From Bin34 sp965219935 (GTDB lineage Bacteria > Chloroflexota > Anaerolineae > Caldilineales > Caldilineaceae), in the NCBI GenBank assembly GCA_965219935.1, contig CBDCOU010000003.1:1798001-1862000 (forward strand): DNA of 64,000 bases, given 5' to 3'. The notes below the pieces were generated by a model that saw nothing but the letters and a program-made list of their open reading frames with translations, was not told the origin of the DNA and ran no database searches. The translations under genes were made by a program, and so were the position numbers. Of this stretch, positions 53,085 through 62,576 are shown piece by piece. Position 1 is the stretch's first letter. Each line of letters begins with the position of its first letter.

Positions 53085-54766
53085 AGGGGCTTATAACCAT
53101 AAGTTGACAACGGGGCACAAACCGCAGAGTGGAGTGCCTGTGTGGTAAAATAAGATATCTCGTACACATATTAGGCGCGGCCCTTCTTCCCCCAGACGGC
53201 ACCAGGCAACCCGGCCATCCGGATGACCACCTCCCCAACCGCCACCCCGACCGCCATCCGCAGCGAGCGGTACCGGGTGCGGTTTGACAGCCGTCGGCAG
53301 GCGGAATTGTGTGCCCAAACGGCGGGGGCCAACCGCTTCGTCTGGAATCTGTTCCTGGCCAACAACGACTGGCGCTACCGCGTGCGCCGCAAGGCCCGGG
53401 GCTACGGGCGGTGGACCGACTTCCCGGAAGAGCAAAGACCGCTGATGGTGGACCCCAGCACGACTTGGCAGTCCATGTACAAGCGGTTCGCCATGATCCG
53501 CAACGGGCAGTACGACCGCGAGTTCCAGGCGTTCCTGGCCGCGCCCGAAGGGGCCGTGTACGCGGACCAGGACCTGTCGTGGTTGCGGGATTTGCCCAGC
53601 GCCCCCGTCCGGCACGTGCTGAAGTATCTGGATGCCGCCTACCAGGTGTTCTACAAGGCGCACGCCGCGGCCAAGGCGGAGGGCCGGTTGCTGCCGCGGC
53701 GCAAGTCCGATGGCAAGCCGAAGTATTTCCCGCGGCGCAAGAGTCCGCGGGGGTCCAAAGCCGACGGCTTCACCATCCCGGACGATGTAAACCTGGATGG
53801 AAATCGACTGCATATCCCCCGGCTGGGGTGGGTGTGGCTGGAGCGGGGCGCCAACCATCCGTACCGGGGGTGCACAGCCAAGACCGTGCGGCTGCTGAAG
53901 GAGGGTACGGACCGGCACCCGAAGTGGTACGCACACGTTGTGTATGCCGTGCCGGTCGCACAGTTGCAACCGCCGGCGGATGACGGCGAACTGGGCGTGG
54001 ACCGCAATGTGCGCCAGGCCACGGACAGCGACGGCGAGGTCTACGAACAGCCGGACACGGACAAGCTGGATGCCAACATCAAGCGCAAGCAGCGCCAGGC
54101 GGCCAAGGCCCGGGAACGCTCCCGGAAGTCCGGGAAGCCGTTGTCCAACCGGGGGCGGCGCGTGTGCGGCCAGTTGCACAAGCTGCACCGCAAGAAGAAG
54201 CGACGGCGCGAGAACGCCGCCCACCAGCACAGCCGCAAGATGGCGGATACGGCGCACGCCGTGGTGCTTGAGGATCTGGACACCCAGGCCATGACGCAGA
54301 GTGCGAAGGGCACGGTCGAGAAGCCCGGCACGAACGTCAAGGCCAAGTCCGGACTCAACCGGGAGATCCTGGCCTCCGGCTGGGGCCGGCTGGAACGCAA
54401 TCTGGACTACAAGGCCGGGCTGGTGGTGAAGGTGGACCCGGCCTACACGTCGCAAACCTGTGCGGTGTGCGGACATGCCGACAAGGAGAATCGCAAGACC
54501 CAGGCAACCTTCAAGTGCATGGCCTGCGGACATACTGCCAATGCAGACCGCAACGCCGCCGTCAACATTCTGGACAGGGGGCTGCCCCTGATCCGACAGG
54601 CCCGTGGGACAGGGGCTTCTGCACGGCGAGGGGCGTTTGGCATTGAGCCAACCCCGACGACCCGTGAACCAGGCAGACGGGGTCCGTCCCCGCCTGTACG
54701 GTCCGGAACCTGACGGTCCGGACCTGATATCGATTGGTGCATGTCAACTATTCGATATAAGTCCCT
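53085..54766 (+). mobile_element. TnpB element with imperfect terminal inverted repeats
   Basis: The left end AGGGGCTTATAACCATAAG and following TTGACA (53085-53109) match the reverse complement of the right end (54742-54766) at 20 of 25 positions. Between them is only the tnpB gene, with no tnpA. IS200/IS605-type elements usually end in subterminal palindromes, not in long inverted repeats, so this is unusual. The 3' part of tnpB and the following ~50 bp contain hairpins (CGGGG/CCCCG near 54680, and ACGGTCCGGA repeated near 54698 and 54712) where a guide omega-RNA would be expected. Confidence 0.65.
53223..54713 (+). CDS. tnpB: RNA-guided endonuclease TnpB, IS200/IS605 family, 496 aa
   Basis: TnpB is an omega-RNA-guided DNA nuclease and ancestor of Cas12. 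The RuvC-like catalytic residues are present: Asp260 in LGVDRNV, Glu350 in VVLEDLD, and Asp442 in NADRNAA. The zinc finger is Cys413-x2-Cys416 and Cys432-x2-Cys435. The protein is full length with an intact frame, so it could still be active. The C-terminal ~45 residues (GTGASARRGAFGIEPTP and on) are low in structure, as typical where the omega-RNA overlaps the gene end. No TnpA is nearby, so movement would need a helper in trans. Confidence 0.92.
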   Translation: MTTSPTATPTAIRSERYRVRFDSRRQAELCAQTAGANRFVWNLFLANNDWRYRVRRKARGYGRWTDFPEEQRPLMVDPSTTWQSMYKRFAMIRNGQYDREFQAFLAAPEGAVYADQDLSWLRDLPSAPVRHVLKYLDAAYQVFYKAHAAAKAEGRLLPRRKSDGKPKYFPRRKSPRGSKADGFTIPDDVNLDGNRLHIPRLGWVWLERGANHPYRGCTAKTVRLLKEGTDRHPKWYAHVVYAVPVAQLQPPADDGELGVDRNVRQATDSDGEVYEQPDTDKLDANIKRKQRQAAKARERSRKSGKPLSNRGRRVCGQLHKLHRKKKRRRENAAHQHSRKMADTAHAVVLEDLDTQAMTQSAKGTVEKPGTNVKAKSGLNREILASGWGRLERNLDYKAGLVVKVDPAYTSQTCAVCGHADKENRKTQATFKCMACGHTANADRNAAVNILDRGLPLIRQARGTGASARRGAFGIEPTPTTREPGRRGPSPPVRSGT

Positions 54767-55061
54767 AAAGCATGGTCTTGTCTGTTCGACCTCCTGATCA
54801 TGGTCAGCCTTGATGGACAGCCGCGAAGCTTCGAGGCCGATTCTGCCAGAGGGTAGGCCGGAACGTTACCCAAGGGTCGCCTGCTTTTCCGGGACATGCC
54901 CCTGTTGACGTACTGAAGATCGTTCCCTATTTCGCCGAAACCGGCCACCACAGCCGACATCGGCTAACCGCACAGCTCAAAGGCACAAGACCGAAGCTTG
55001 CCGTCGGGTCCGCAGGAGACCACGGAACAAACACTCCCATCCACACACAACCTTGACCGGC
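54767..55061. other. Intergenic stretch with right copy of the direct repeat (54841-54901)
   Basis: The segment 54841-54901 begins with TTCTGCCAGAGGG and ends with GACATGCCC, like 52953-53016, but the middle differs by several changes and a 3 bp length shift. In the Cache-gene leader the equivalent sequence precedes an ATG; here no Cache-like gene follows on the minus strand. I see no gene in the remainder. Confidence 0.5.
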
Positions 55062-57755
55062 CTATGGTGTACTCCCGGCTCGCTGAATCAGCTCGGTAAC
55101 CAGCGCAGTCCATCCGGTTTGATGGCTTGCACCCAAACCCTTGCCTGTGTCGCCGTCGAAGTACTCATGGAACAGCAGTGGATCCGACGCGGTATCGGAG
55201 ACGGTTCCCGTCTGATACGGCCGCCTGCCGTCGGGACCGTTCCGAAACAGCCCCGACAGGCGCCGCGACAGTTCCCGGGCGACTGCCTCCAGGGTCATGA
55301 ATTGTCCCGACCCGGTGGGGCACTCCACGGTGAACCCCCCGCCCAGGACCTCGTGGAATCGCTCCAGTGCCTCAATCAGAAGGTAGTTGATGGGAAACCA
55401 GACCGGCCCGCGCCAATTGGAATTGCCGCCGAACAGGTGGGACCGGGACTCGCCCGGTTCATATCCAACTCCGAAGACGGCCCCGTCCAGCATTAGCGTG
55501 ACCGGCTCCTCGGCGTGGGCCCTGGACAGCGAGCGAATCCCATAGGGCGACAGGAACTCGTCCTCGGACAGCACGCGCTCCAGGATGCGGCGCAGGCGCG
55601 AGGGGGATACCAGGGCAAACATCGTATGGCGGTGATGGTCTTCCTCCACATCAACCGTGCTGATGGTTGAAGCCAAGTCCGACCAGTACTGGTGGAACAT
55701 GGCAGCCCGTCTCAGGAAGGTAACCATGTGTGCTCCCATTGGGCCATCGTGATTCCCGTGTTCAAGGTGTTCCAGCGAAGCGACGGCAAACAGCGGTATC
55801 AGGCCCACCATGGATCTGACCTTGAGTGGATGGACCGAACCGTCCGGCAAGTGCAGGACGTCGTAGAAGAACCCGTCCTCCTCATCCCACATGTCCAGCC
55901 CGGTTTCATTGGAACCGTTGACGGCCAATGCGATCCGCAGGAAATGTTCGTAGAACTTGGTGGCAAGGCCCAGGTAGGAACTGTCCGTGCTTGCCAGGTA
56001 GAGCGCGATCTTCATCATCTCCAGCGCATAGAATCCCATCCAGGCCGTGCCGTCCGCTTGTGCCAGCTGCCCTCCGGTCGGGAGCCCCTTGCTGCGGTCA
56101 AACAGGCTGATGTTGTCCATGCCCAGGAAGCCTCCCGAGAACACGTTGTTGCCGTCCTCGTCCTTGCGATTGACCCACCAGGTGAAGTTCAGCAGAAGCT
56201 TGTGGAACACACTCTTCAGGAACTCAAGGTCCGGCTTGCCGGTGGCCGCGGCATCCATCCGGAACACCCTCCAGGTACCCCAGGCATGCACCGGCGGGTT
56301 GACATCCCCAAAGTTCCATTCGTACGCCGGCAGCTGGCCGTTGGGGTGGATGTACCACTCCCGGGTGACGAGTTCGAGCTGCCGTTTGGCGAAGTCCGGA
56401 TCCACGCGCGTCAGCGGGACGCAGTGGAAGGCCAGGTCCCAAACCGCGTACCAGGGGTATTCCCATTTGTCGGGCATCGACACGATGTCGAAGTTGTGCA
56501 GATGCCGCCAGTCCCGGTTCCGACCCTTTCGACGCGCCGCTGGTGGCCTGGAGCCCTCCGGATCCCCGTCCAGCCACTGGCTCACATCGAAATAGTAGAA
56601 CTGCTTGGACCACAACAGGCCGGCCAGCGCGCGGCGCTGGATGGTCCGCTCCTGGTCGTCCTGCAGATCGCCATGAACGGCCGCGTAGAACTCGTCGGCT
56701 TCCCGCCGGCGCCTTTCCTTGTTGCGCTCAAAGATGACGAACGGCTGCTTGCGCACCTCCCGCGACAGCCGAAACCGGACGATGCGGCTTTCCCCGGCGG
56801 GAATGACCAGTTGATGAACACTGGCCATTCTGGTCCCGAAGGCTGCAGGATTGACCGCCTCCGGATCCCCGTCCACAACATGCCGGTGGAAGGCATCCCT
56901 GACCCAAGGCGAAGCGTTGGGCACCCCATACAGGTGCTCCGAGTTGGTCTCGTTGTCCGTAAACAGGACTTCGTCCGGGCGTTGAACGTACAAGAGGTAT
57001 TCACCCAGGACCTCATGGGTTACCTTCACCGCTGACGTTCCGGGGGGCGCCTGCGGCTCAAGCGCCAACTTGGGCCGGGAACGCACCTTCCCGATCGGCC
57101 CCGCCGGATAGCCCCATGACCAGGTATTGCGGAACGTGGCCTGCGGCAGCACGGTGCAGGGGGCCGCTTCGGGTCCGCGGTTGACCACCTCGACCTCGCA
57201 ACAAACGTCCTCAACCCGAACCTTGAACCAGGTTATGTAAACGTCAAAATAGTGGTTGTCCGCAAAGACACCCGTGTCCTCCAGTTCGTATTCATCGTCA
57301 TAGAAGGTCCTGCGCCCGTTCTCCTCCACCAGTTCGGCGTAGGGGAACGCAGCCTGCGGATAGCGATACAGCATCCGCATCCAGCTGTGGGTCGGAGTGC
57401 CGTCGAGGTGGAAGTAGGTTTCCTTCACATCCTCGCCGTGGTTGCCCTCGGGCCCCGACAGGCCAAACAGCCGTTCCTTGAGAATCGGATCGTTGCCGTT
57501 CCAAAGCGCCAGGGACAGACACAGGAACTGCTGGCGGTCGCAAAAGCCGGCCAGGCCGTCCTCGTTCCAGCGAAATGCCCGGCTGCGGGCCATGTCGTGG
57601 GTAAACGAGGTCCAGGCATCCCCGTTCGCGCTGTAGTCCTCGCGCACCGTACCCCAGGCCCGATCGCTGACGAAGGGTCCCCAATGCTTCCAGTTGGCAC
57701 GTCGGCGATGGTATTGGACCAGACGCTTGCCTTCCGCTGTGCGATACATGTCCAT
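55062..57755 (-). CDS. Glycoside hydrolase of the GH63 / MGH1-like type, 897 aa
   Basis: This is a predicted inverting alpha-glycosidase with an (alpha/alpha)6 barrel. The N-terminal part has the family RANWKHWGPFVSDRAWGTVR and DYSANGDAWTSF segments. The barrel includes KWEYPWYAVWDLAFHCVPLT, where the Asp is the usual general acid position, and GTAWMGFYALEMMKIALYLA. Near the end, GGNSNWRGPVWFPINYLLIE matches the typical motif before the C-terminal catalytic Glu. There is no signal peptide, so it is intracellular and likely acts on imported oligosaccharides or compatible-solute glycosides. I took the ATG at 57755; the frame is open to 57839. Confidence 0.82.
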   Translation of the reverse strand: MDMYRTAEGKRLVQYHRRRANWKHWGPFVSDRAWGTVREDYSANGDAWTSFTHDMARSRAFRWNEDGLAGFCDRQQFLCLSLALWNGNDPILKERLFGLSGPEGNHGEDVKETYFHLDGTPTHSWMRMLYRYPQAAFPYAELVEENGRRTFYDDEYELEDTGVFADNHYFDVYITWFKVRVEDVCCEVEVVNRGPEAAPCTVLPQATFRNTWSWGYPAGPIGKVRSRPKLALEPQAPPGTSAVKVTHEVLGEYLLYVQRPDEVLFTDNETNSEHLYGVPNASPWVRDAFHRHVVDGDPEAVNPAAFGTRMASVHQLVIPAGESRIVRFRLSREVRKQPFVIFERNKERRRREADEFYAAVHGDLQDDQERTIQRRALAGLLWSKQFYYFDVSQWLDGDPEGSRPPAARRKGRNRDWRHLHNFDIVSMPDKWEYPWYAVWDLAFHCVPLTRVDPDFAKRQLELVTREWYIHPNGQLPAYEWNFGDVNPPVHAWGTWRVFRMDAAATGKPDLEFLKSVFHKLLLNFTWWVNRKDEDGNNVFSGGFLGMDNISLFDRSKGLPTGGQLAQADGTAWMGFYALEMMKIALYLASTDSSYLGLATKFYEHFLRIALAVNGSNETGLDMWDEEDGFFYDVLHLPDGSVHPLKVRSMVGLIPLFAVASLEHLEHGNHDGPMGAHMVTFLRRAAMFHQYWSDLASTISTVDVEEDHHRHTMFALVSPSRLRRILERVLSEDEFLSPYGIRSLSRAHAEEPVTLMLDGAVFGVGYEPGESRSHLFGGNSNWRGPVWFPINYLLIEALERFHEVLGGGFTVECPTGSGQFMTLEAVARELSRRLSGLFRNGPDGRRPYQTGTVSDTASDPLLFHEYFDGDTGKGLGASHQTGWTALVTELIQRAGSTP

Positions 57756-58126
57756 GAGAGTGCCAATCCGATGGGTATGAACTTGCAGTGAAACCTGCAA
57801 CCTGCGAATCCTGCCTCGCAGCAACATGGTCCGGGCCACAAAGCTTGCGGTGACATTCCCGGGCCGAGCAGTGTGTGCCGATAACAGGCTGTTTCCATTC
57901 TAGCCTCCGACCCATTTACGTCAACTTCGTTCGCACTGTCCCACTCGCCGCACTCACTCGATGCTTGAAGACCGGCAGCAGGAGCACACACGGCCGGACG
58001 GCGCCCCGTCGAACGCAGGTCGGGCGGAAACAACGTCCCGCCAACCTATAATGTAGGCATCCGCCGGCCGACTGGCACTCCCGCCGGACATCCGCCGGCC
58101 GACCCCTTCCCCTGAATTCATCCGAC
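57756..58126. promoter_or_regulatory. Divergent intergenic region with TATAAT box and a 15 bp direct repeat
   Basis: A perfect -10 hexamer TATAAT is at 58047-58052, 75 bp before the MFS start, with only a weak -35 candidate (GCGGAA at 17 bp). Downstream of it CATCCGCCGGCCGAC occurs twice (58058-58072 and 58089-58103), which could be an operator for a regulator of the catabolic operon. No gene is seen in this stretch. Confidence 0.4.
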
Positions 58127-59353
58127 ATGCTCAAACGATGGCGCGGTTCCCTTTCCGCGCGGCTGGACAATGTCAGCCTCCTGACTGCGATCCAGTTCCT
58201 CATGTTCGTGGGGATGGGCACCACCGGGCCGTCGCTGTCCATCTACCTGAGGGAACTGGGGGCCAGCTTTTCCCGCATCTCCGCCGTGCTGACCACCAGC
58301 AGCCTGGTTTCGCTGGGCGCCAACTATGCCTTCGGCCGCTGGTCCGACCACCTTGGCCGCCGCAAGCCGATTGTCCTTGGGGCGCTGGCGGTCCTGACCG
58401 TGGGACTGGCCCTGCTGTCCCAGGCCAGATCCGTTGAGCAAATCTGGGCCATCATGGTGATGGACCACATTGCCATCGCCGCCTACATGACCGTCGGTCT
58501 CACCTTGATTGGCGACTGGGTGGCCCAAAGCGACAACCAGGGACGCCGCATCGGCACCTATCGCGGGTTTGGCTCCATCGCGTTCGCCGCCGGCGCCCTG
58601 GCCTCGGGCATCGTGATCAACCGCCTCGGCCTGCAGCAGGCCTACCTGTTTGCCTCCGGAGGGTATCTGTTGGCCACGCTGATCGGACTCCTGGTCCAGG
58701 ACCTGCCCCCGCAGACCGACAGCGAAGCCGCGGCCAAGGAAGCCACCGCCTCCCGCTTCAGCCTGCGGGACCCGATGGCACTCCTGTTCCTGACCGGAGT
58801 CGTGCTCTGGAACATTGCCCACTCGGCCCAGACGTCAATGTTTCCCAATTTCCTGCGGAGCCTTGGCATGCCCAGCGAAGCAGCCAACTGGCTGTGGGGC
58901 CTGGCCGCCCTGGTTGAGGGAGTGCTCATGCCCTTCATCGGTGTGCTGGCCGACAGCTTCGGCAGCCTTCTGATCCTGGCCTCCAGCGGCATCAGCCTGG
59001 CCTTGACGATGGCCGGCTACGTGTCCCTCAGGAGTTCCACGATCGGTCCCGTCCTGATTTCCGCCCAAATTAGCCGGGGCTGGGGCTTCGCCTCCTACAC
59101 GATCACGTCCATGCTGCACGCAACCCAACTGGGAAACCGCAAGAGCCGGGGCAGCAACGTGGGCATCTATGGCACGGCCATGGGGGCCGGCAATATAATT
59201 GGCCTGGCCGTTGGCGGCACCCTCGTCGACTGGCGAGGCTTCACCTTCCTGTTCGCGGTCTGTGCCGTGTCCTACTTCACCAGCAGCGTACTGTTTGCCC
59301 TCATGCGGCACGGCGCAGTGCTCACACCCCAGGTCACCGGCCAGTCCACCTAA
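58127..59353 (+). CDS. MFS transporter, probable sugar or organic-acid uptake, 408 aa
   Basis: This protein has twelve predicted membrane helices. Motif A is seen as YAFGRWSDHLGRRKPIVLGA between helices 2 and 3, and the second half has VLADSFGSLLILASSGISLA. A charged central loop (QTDSEAAAKEATASRFSLRD) separates the halves. It is the first gene of a same-strand set with two Gfo/Idh/MocA dehydrogenases and an HpcH/HpaI aldolase, which suggests that it imports the substrate of that pathway. Confidence 0.86.
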   Translation: MLKRWRGSLSARLDNVSLLTAIQFLMFVGMGTTGPSLSIYLRELGASFSRISAVLTTSSLVSLGANYAFGRWSDHLGRRKPIVLGALAVLTVGLALLSQARSVEQIWAIMVMDHIAIAAYMTVGLTLIGDWVAQSDNQGRRIGTYRGFGSIAFAAGALASGIVINRLGLQQAYLFASGGYLLATLIGLLVQDLPPQTDSEAAAKEATASRFSLRDPMALLFLTGVVLWNIAHSAQTSMFPNFLRSLGMPSEAANWLWGLAALVEGVLMPFIGVLADSFGSLLILASSGISLALTMAGYVSLRSSTIGPVLISAQISRGWGFASYTITSMLHATQLGNRKSRGSNVGIYGTAMGAGNIIGLAVGGTLVDWRGFTFLFAVCAVSYFTSSVLFALMRHGAVLTPQVTGQST

Positions 59354-59407
59354 CTTTCACACCGTGCCGACAGCCAATCGCGTCGGCCCAACGCATCGGG
59401 GAATCAC

Positions 59408-60448
59408 ATGGCAGAAGAATTGAAGATTGGCGTTCTGGGTCTAACCCACGACCACGCCTGGGGCAATTTGGCCGAATTGGAGGCATCGGCTCTGGGTCGC
59501 CTGGTGGCGGCCGCCGATCCGAACGCGGAACTGCAGGACAAGGTCCGGGCGGACACCTCCTGCGAGCGTGTCTACGACGAACCGGAGGAGATGCTGTCCG
59601 ACGAGGCCCTGGATGCCGTCTACGTGTTCGGGGACAACCTGAACGGAGCCGCCAATGCCGCCATGGCCCTGGCCACGGACCTGCCCGTCCTGGTGGAGAA
59701 ACCGATGGCGAGCTCCGTTGCCCTGGCGGACGTGATGCTGCAGGCCAGCCGCGAATCGGATCGGGCCCTGATGATCAACTGGCCCTTCGCCTGGTGGCCT
59801 TCGATGCAGCAGGCCCTCGCCATGGCGGAGGCCGGCGACATCGGCCGGGTCTTCAGCACGCGATATCGATCAGCCCACAACGGCCCGCAGGCCCTGGGAT
59901 GTTCGGAGTACTTCTGCGAGTGGCTGTACGACTCCGAACTCAACGGAGCCGGCGCACTCATGGACTATTGCTGCTACGGCGCAGCCCTGGCCGCCGCGGT
60001 CCTGGGCCGCCCCTCCGCCGTCACCGGCGTGTCCAACAGGCTGGTTCACGACTTTTCGCCGCAGGAAGACAACGCCATCCTGATCCTCAACTACCCCGAT
60101 GCCATGTCGGTGACCGAGGCCTCCTGGTCGCAGATCGGCCACGTGACCTCCTACGTCGGGGTTCTGTACGGCACCGCAGGCACATTGCAGATCACCAGCG
60201 ACCGGCTGCTGCTGGCCACCGAGGAGCACGACATGGGCGTCGAAGTCGATCCGTCCCCCGTGCCGGAACACTGGTCTTCCGCCACCGCCTGCTTCCTCAA
60301 CCATCTGGTTAACGGCACGGACATCATCCCGTTGTGCACGGACACCGTGGGGCGCAATGCCCAGGAAATCCTGCAGGCGGGCCTGGAAAGCTGCCACACG
60401 GGCAAGGCGGTGTCCCTGCCGTTGCCCTTCCTAAATCCGTACGTATAG
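59408..60448 (+). CDS. Gfo/Idh/MocA family NAD(P)-dependent oxidoreductase, 346 aa
   Basis: The N-terminal Rossmann domain begins LKIGVLGLTHDHAWGNL, a variant of the GxGxxG nucleotide motif, and contains PVLVEKPMASSVALADVM, the EKP motif with the catalytic Lys of the family. The C-terminal domain is the alpha/beta substrate-binding part. The protein lacks a signal peptide. It is 54 bp after the MFS gene and 40 bp before the second Gfo/Idh/MocA gene, so they are probably co-expressed. Substrates in this family are sugars, inositols or amino sugars; the specific one is unknown. Confidence 0.86.
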   Translation: MAEELKIGVLGLTHDHAWGNLAELEASALGRLVAAADPNAELQDKVRADTSCERVYDEPEEMLSDEALDAVYVFGDNLNGAANAAMALATDLPVLVEKPMASSVALADVMLQASRESDRALMINWPFAWWPSMQQALAMAEAGDIGRVFSTRYRSAHNGPQALGCSEYFCEWLYDSELNGAGALMDYCCYGAALAAAVLGRPSAVTGVSNRLVHDFSPQEDNAILILNYPDAMSVTEASWSQIGHVTSYVGVLYGTAGTLQITSDRLLLATEEHDMGVEVDPSPVPEHWSSATACFLNHLVNGTDIIPLCTDTVGRNAQEILQAGLESCHTGKAVSLPLPFLNPYV

Positions 60449-60488
60449 ACCCCGGATCCACTATCAATCAACCTTCAAGGGGAAACCG

Positions 60489-61736
60489 ATGATTCGACTC
60501 GGCATCGTGGGATGCGGCCGCATCCTCAACGCCCACCTGCAAGGCCTGTTGCGCCTGATCGAAAAGGGCGTGGACGACTTTCGCGTTACGGCCCTGGTCG
60601 CGCGCAACCGCGACGATGCCCTCATGTTTGCCCGGCGCGGCGAAGGTCCCACGCCGCGCCCGCCGGTCCTGGATCCCTCGACCGGCGATCCCCTGGCTGC
60701 GCCGCACACCTACGTCACCGATCTCCACAGCGACACGGATGCGGCCATTTTCACGGACTTCCGCGAAATGGTGGCGTCGGGCACGGTGGATGCCGTCATC
60801 GACCTGACGGCCCTGGATATCCACCATCTGGTGGCCGACAGTGCCCTCGGTGCCGGCCTACACGTGCACACGCAGAAGCCACTGGCCATCTCCGTGCGGG
60901 CCGGCCAGCGGATGATCCGCCAAGCCAAGGACAACAACTGCGTGCTTGGGGTCTTCGAGAATGTGCGGCAAAGCCTGTCCGGCCGGGCTGCAGCCTGGGC
61001 GGTCGCAACGGGACGCATCGGGGCGCCACAGCTGGCGATCTCCGGCTCCCTTGGCGGACTGTGGTCGCCGACCAAGGTGGTGGCGGAGACTCCGTGGCGA
61101 CACCAAAAGGTACGCGGAGGCGGCGGTGGCACCATCGACATCGGCGTCCACCAGTTCCACGGCCTGCGCCATGTGTTTGGCGAAGTGGCCTGGATGTCCG
61201 CCCACACCCCGACCCTCGAACCCAGCCGCTACATGCCCGGGGACACCAACCACGCGAACCCGGTGACCGTGGATGTGGACGACACCCACCTGGCCTGCTT
61301 TGGCTTCGAAAACGGTGCCATTGGCCAGCTGCTGTGGTCGTGGGGCCTGCACGGCCCGCCGGTGGAGGTGACCGGCGCACCGGCCTTCTACGGTACGGAA
61401 GGGGCGATCGTGGGCGGGCAACTGCATGCCCCTGCGGGAACCTCGGCCAACCTGGTCGAGCTCTACCAACAGGAGATCACGTCCGAAGAAAAGGATCGGC
61501 ACTTCCCGCTCGGCCTGACGGACGGCTTTGCCATCCAAGGCCTGGACTTCCTGACCGCGATCAAGGAACAGGGGCAGATTGAGACTTCGGGCTACGAAGG
61601 ACTCATGGATCTGGCCTGCAGCTTCGCCATGATCGAGTCCTCACACCTCAAGCGACAGGTGACCTTGGACGAGATCCTCAACAATTCCGCGGATGTCTAC
61701 CAGCGTGAAATTGACGAGCACCACAACCTGATTTAG
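60489..61736 (+). CDS. Gfo/Idh/MocA family NAD(P)-dependent oxidoreductase, 415 aa
   Basis: It starts with a clean dinucleotide motif IRLGIVGCGRILNAHLQGLL. The family Lys is in HVHTQKPLAISVRAGQRMIR (QKP replacing EKP). The substrate domain includes GGGTIDIGVHQFHGLRHVFG, where the Asp and His of the D-x3-H catalytic pair are visible. It is longer than its neighbour, mainly through insertions in the substrate domain, so the two act on different steps. AAGGGG lies 6 bp before the ATG. Confidence 0.88.
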   Translation: MIRLGIVGCGRILNAHLQGLLRLIEKGVDDFRVTALVARNRDDALMFARRGEGPTPRPPVLDPSTGDPLAAPHTYVTDLHSDTDAAIFTDFREMVASGTVDAVIDLTALDIHHLVADSALGAGLHVHTQKPLAISVRAGQRMIRQAKDNNCVLGVFENVRQSLSGRAAAWAVATGRIGAPQLAISGSLGGLWSPTKVVAETPWRHQKVRGGGGGTIDIGVHQFHGLRHVFGEVAWMSAHTPTLEPSRYMPGDTNHANPVTVDVDDTHLACFGFENGAIGQLLWSWGLHGPPVEVTGAPAFYGTEGAIVGGQLHAPAGTSANLVELYQQEITSEEKDRHFPLGLTDGFAIQGLDFLTAIKEQGQIETSGYEGLMDLACSFAMIESSHLKRQVTLDEILNNSADVYQREIDEHHNLI

Positions 61737-61781
61737 TCACAATTTTTCAGGGCGGATCCACCGCCGGAAGGGCACAACCGC

Positions 61782-62576
61782 ATGCGCAAGAACAAGGTTC
61801 TCGAACTATTCCGCCAGGGCGACCTGGTAGTCAACGGCTGGTGTGCCCTGGGCCACTCCTATGCCGCGGAGGTCATGTCGCACGCAGGCTGGGACAGCCT
61901 GACCATCGATATGCAGCACGGTCCGGTGGACTACACCCAGGCGGTGCCGATGCTGACGGCCATCTCCACCACCGACACCGTGCCGCTGGCGCGGGTGCCG
62001 TGGAACGAGGAAGGCATCATCATGAAGCTGTTGGATGCCGGCTGCTACGGGATCATCTGTCCGATGATCAACACGCGGGAGCAGTGCGAGAAGTTTGTGG
62101 GCTCCTGCCTGTACCCTCCCATCGGCTACCGCAGCCACGGTCCCAACCGCGCGCGGCTTTATGGTGGCGCGGACTATCCATCGGAAGCCAACAACGAGAT
62201 CGTGGTCATGGCCATGATCGAAACGAAGCAGGCCGTGGACAACATCGACGCAATTTTGTCGGTCGAGGGCTTGAACTCCATCTACGTTGGCCCGGCCGAC
62301 CTGGCCCAAAGCTACGGGCTGCCACCCACGTCGGATCACCGCGAGGGCACTGCGTTTGACGCTGTGGTGAAGATCGCGGAGCGTTGCCAGCACCATGGAG
62401 TCTATGCCGGCATTCATGTGGGTTCGGCCGAGTATGCACTGTACGCCCAGGAGTTGGGCTATCAGTTCACGACGCTGCTTTCCGACGCCGCCCTGTTGGG
62501 CGGATCGGCACGCGATGTTGTCACCGAAGTCAAGGAAGGCAAGGCCGCGCCGGGCGGCAAGCGGGACCTGTATTGA
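61782..62576 (+). CDS. HpcH/HpaI family aldolase, 264 aa
   Basis: This is a class II, metal-dependent aldolase that cleaves or joins pyruvate (or a similar keto acid) with an aldehyde. Family motifs are DSLTIDMQHGPVDYTQAVPM (with the catalytic His region), LLDAGCYGIICPMINTREQC, MAMIETKQAVDNIDAIL (metal-binding Glu) and IYVGPADLAQSYG (metal-binding Asp). It follows the two dehydrogenases by 45 bp, and most likely cleaves the keto-acid made by them, giving pyruvate and a small aldehyde. Confidence 0.9.
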   Translation: MRKNKVLELFRQGDLVVNGWCALGHSYAAEVMSHAGWDSLTIDMQHGPVDYTQAVPMLTAISTTDTVPLARVPWNEEGIIMKLLDAGCYGIICPMINTREQCEKFVGSCLYPPIGYRSHGPNRARLYGGADYPSEANNEIVVMAMIETKQAVDNIDAILSVEGLNSIYVGPADLAQSYGLPPTSDHREGTAFDAVVKIAERCQHHGVYAGIHVGSAEYALYAQELGYQFTTLLSDAALLGGSARDVVTEVKEGKAAPGGKRDLY

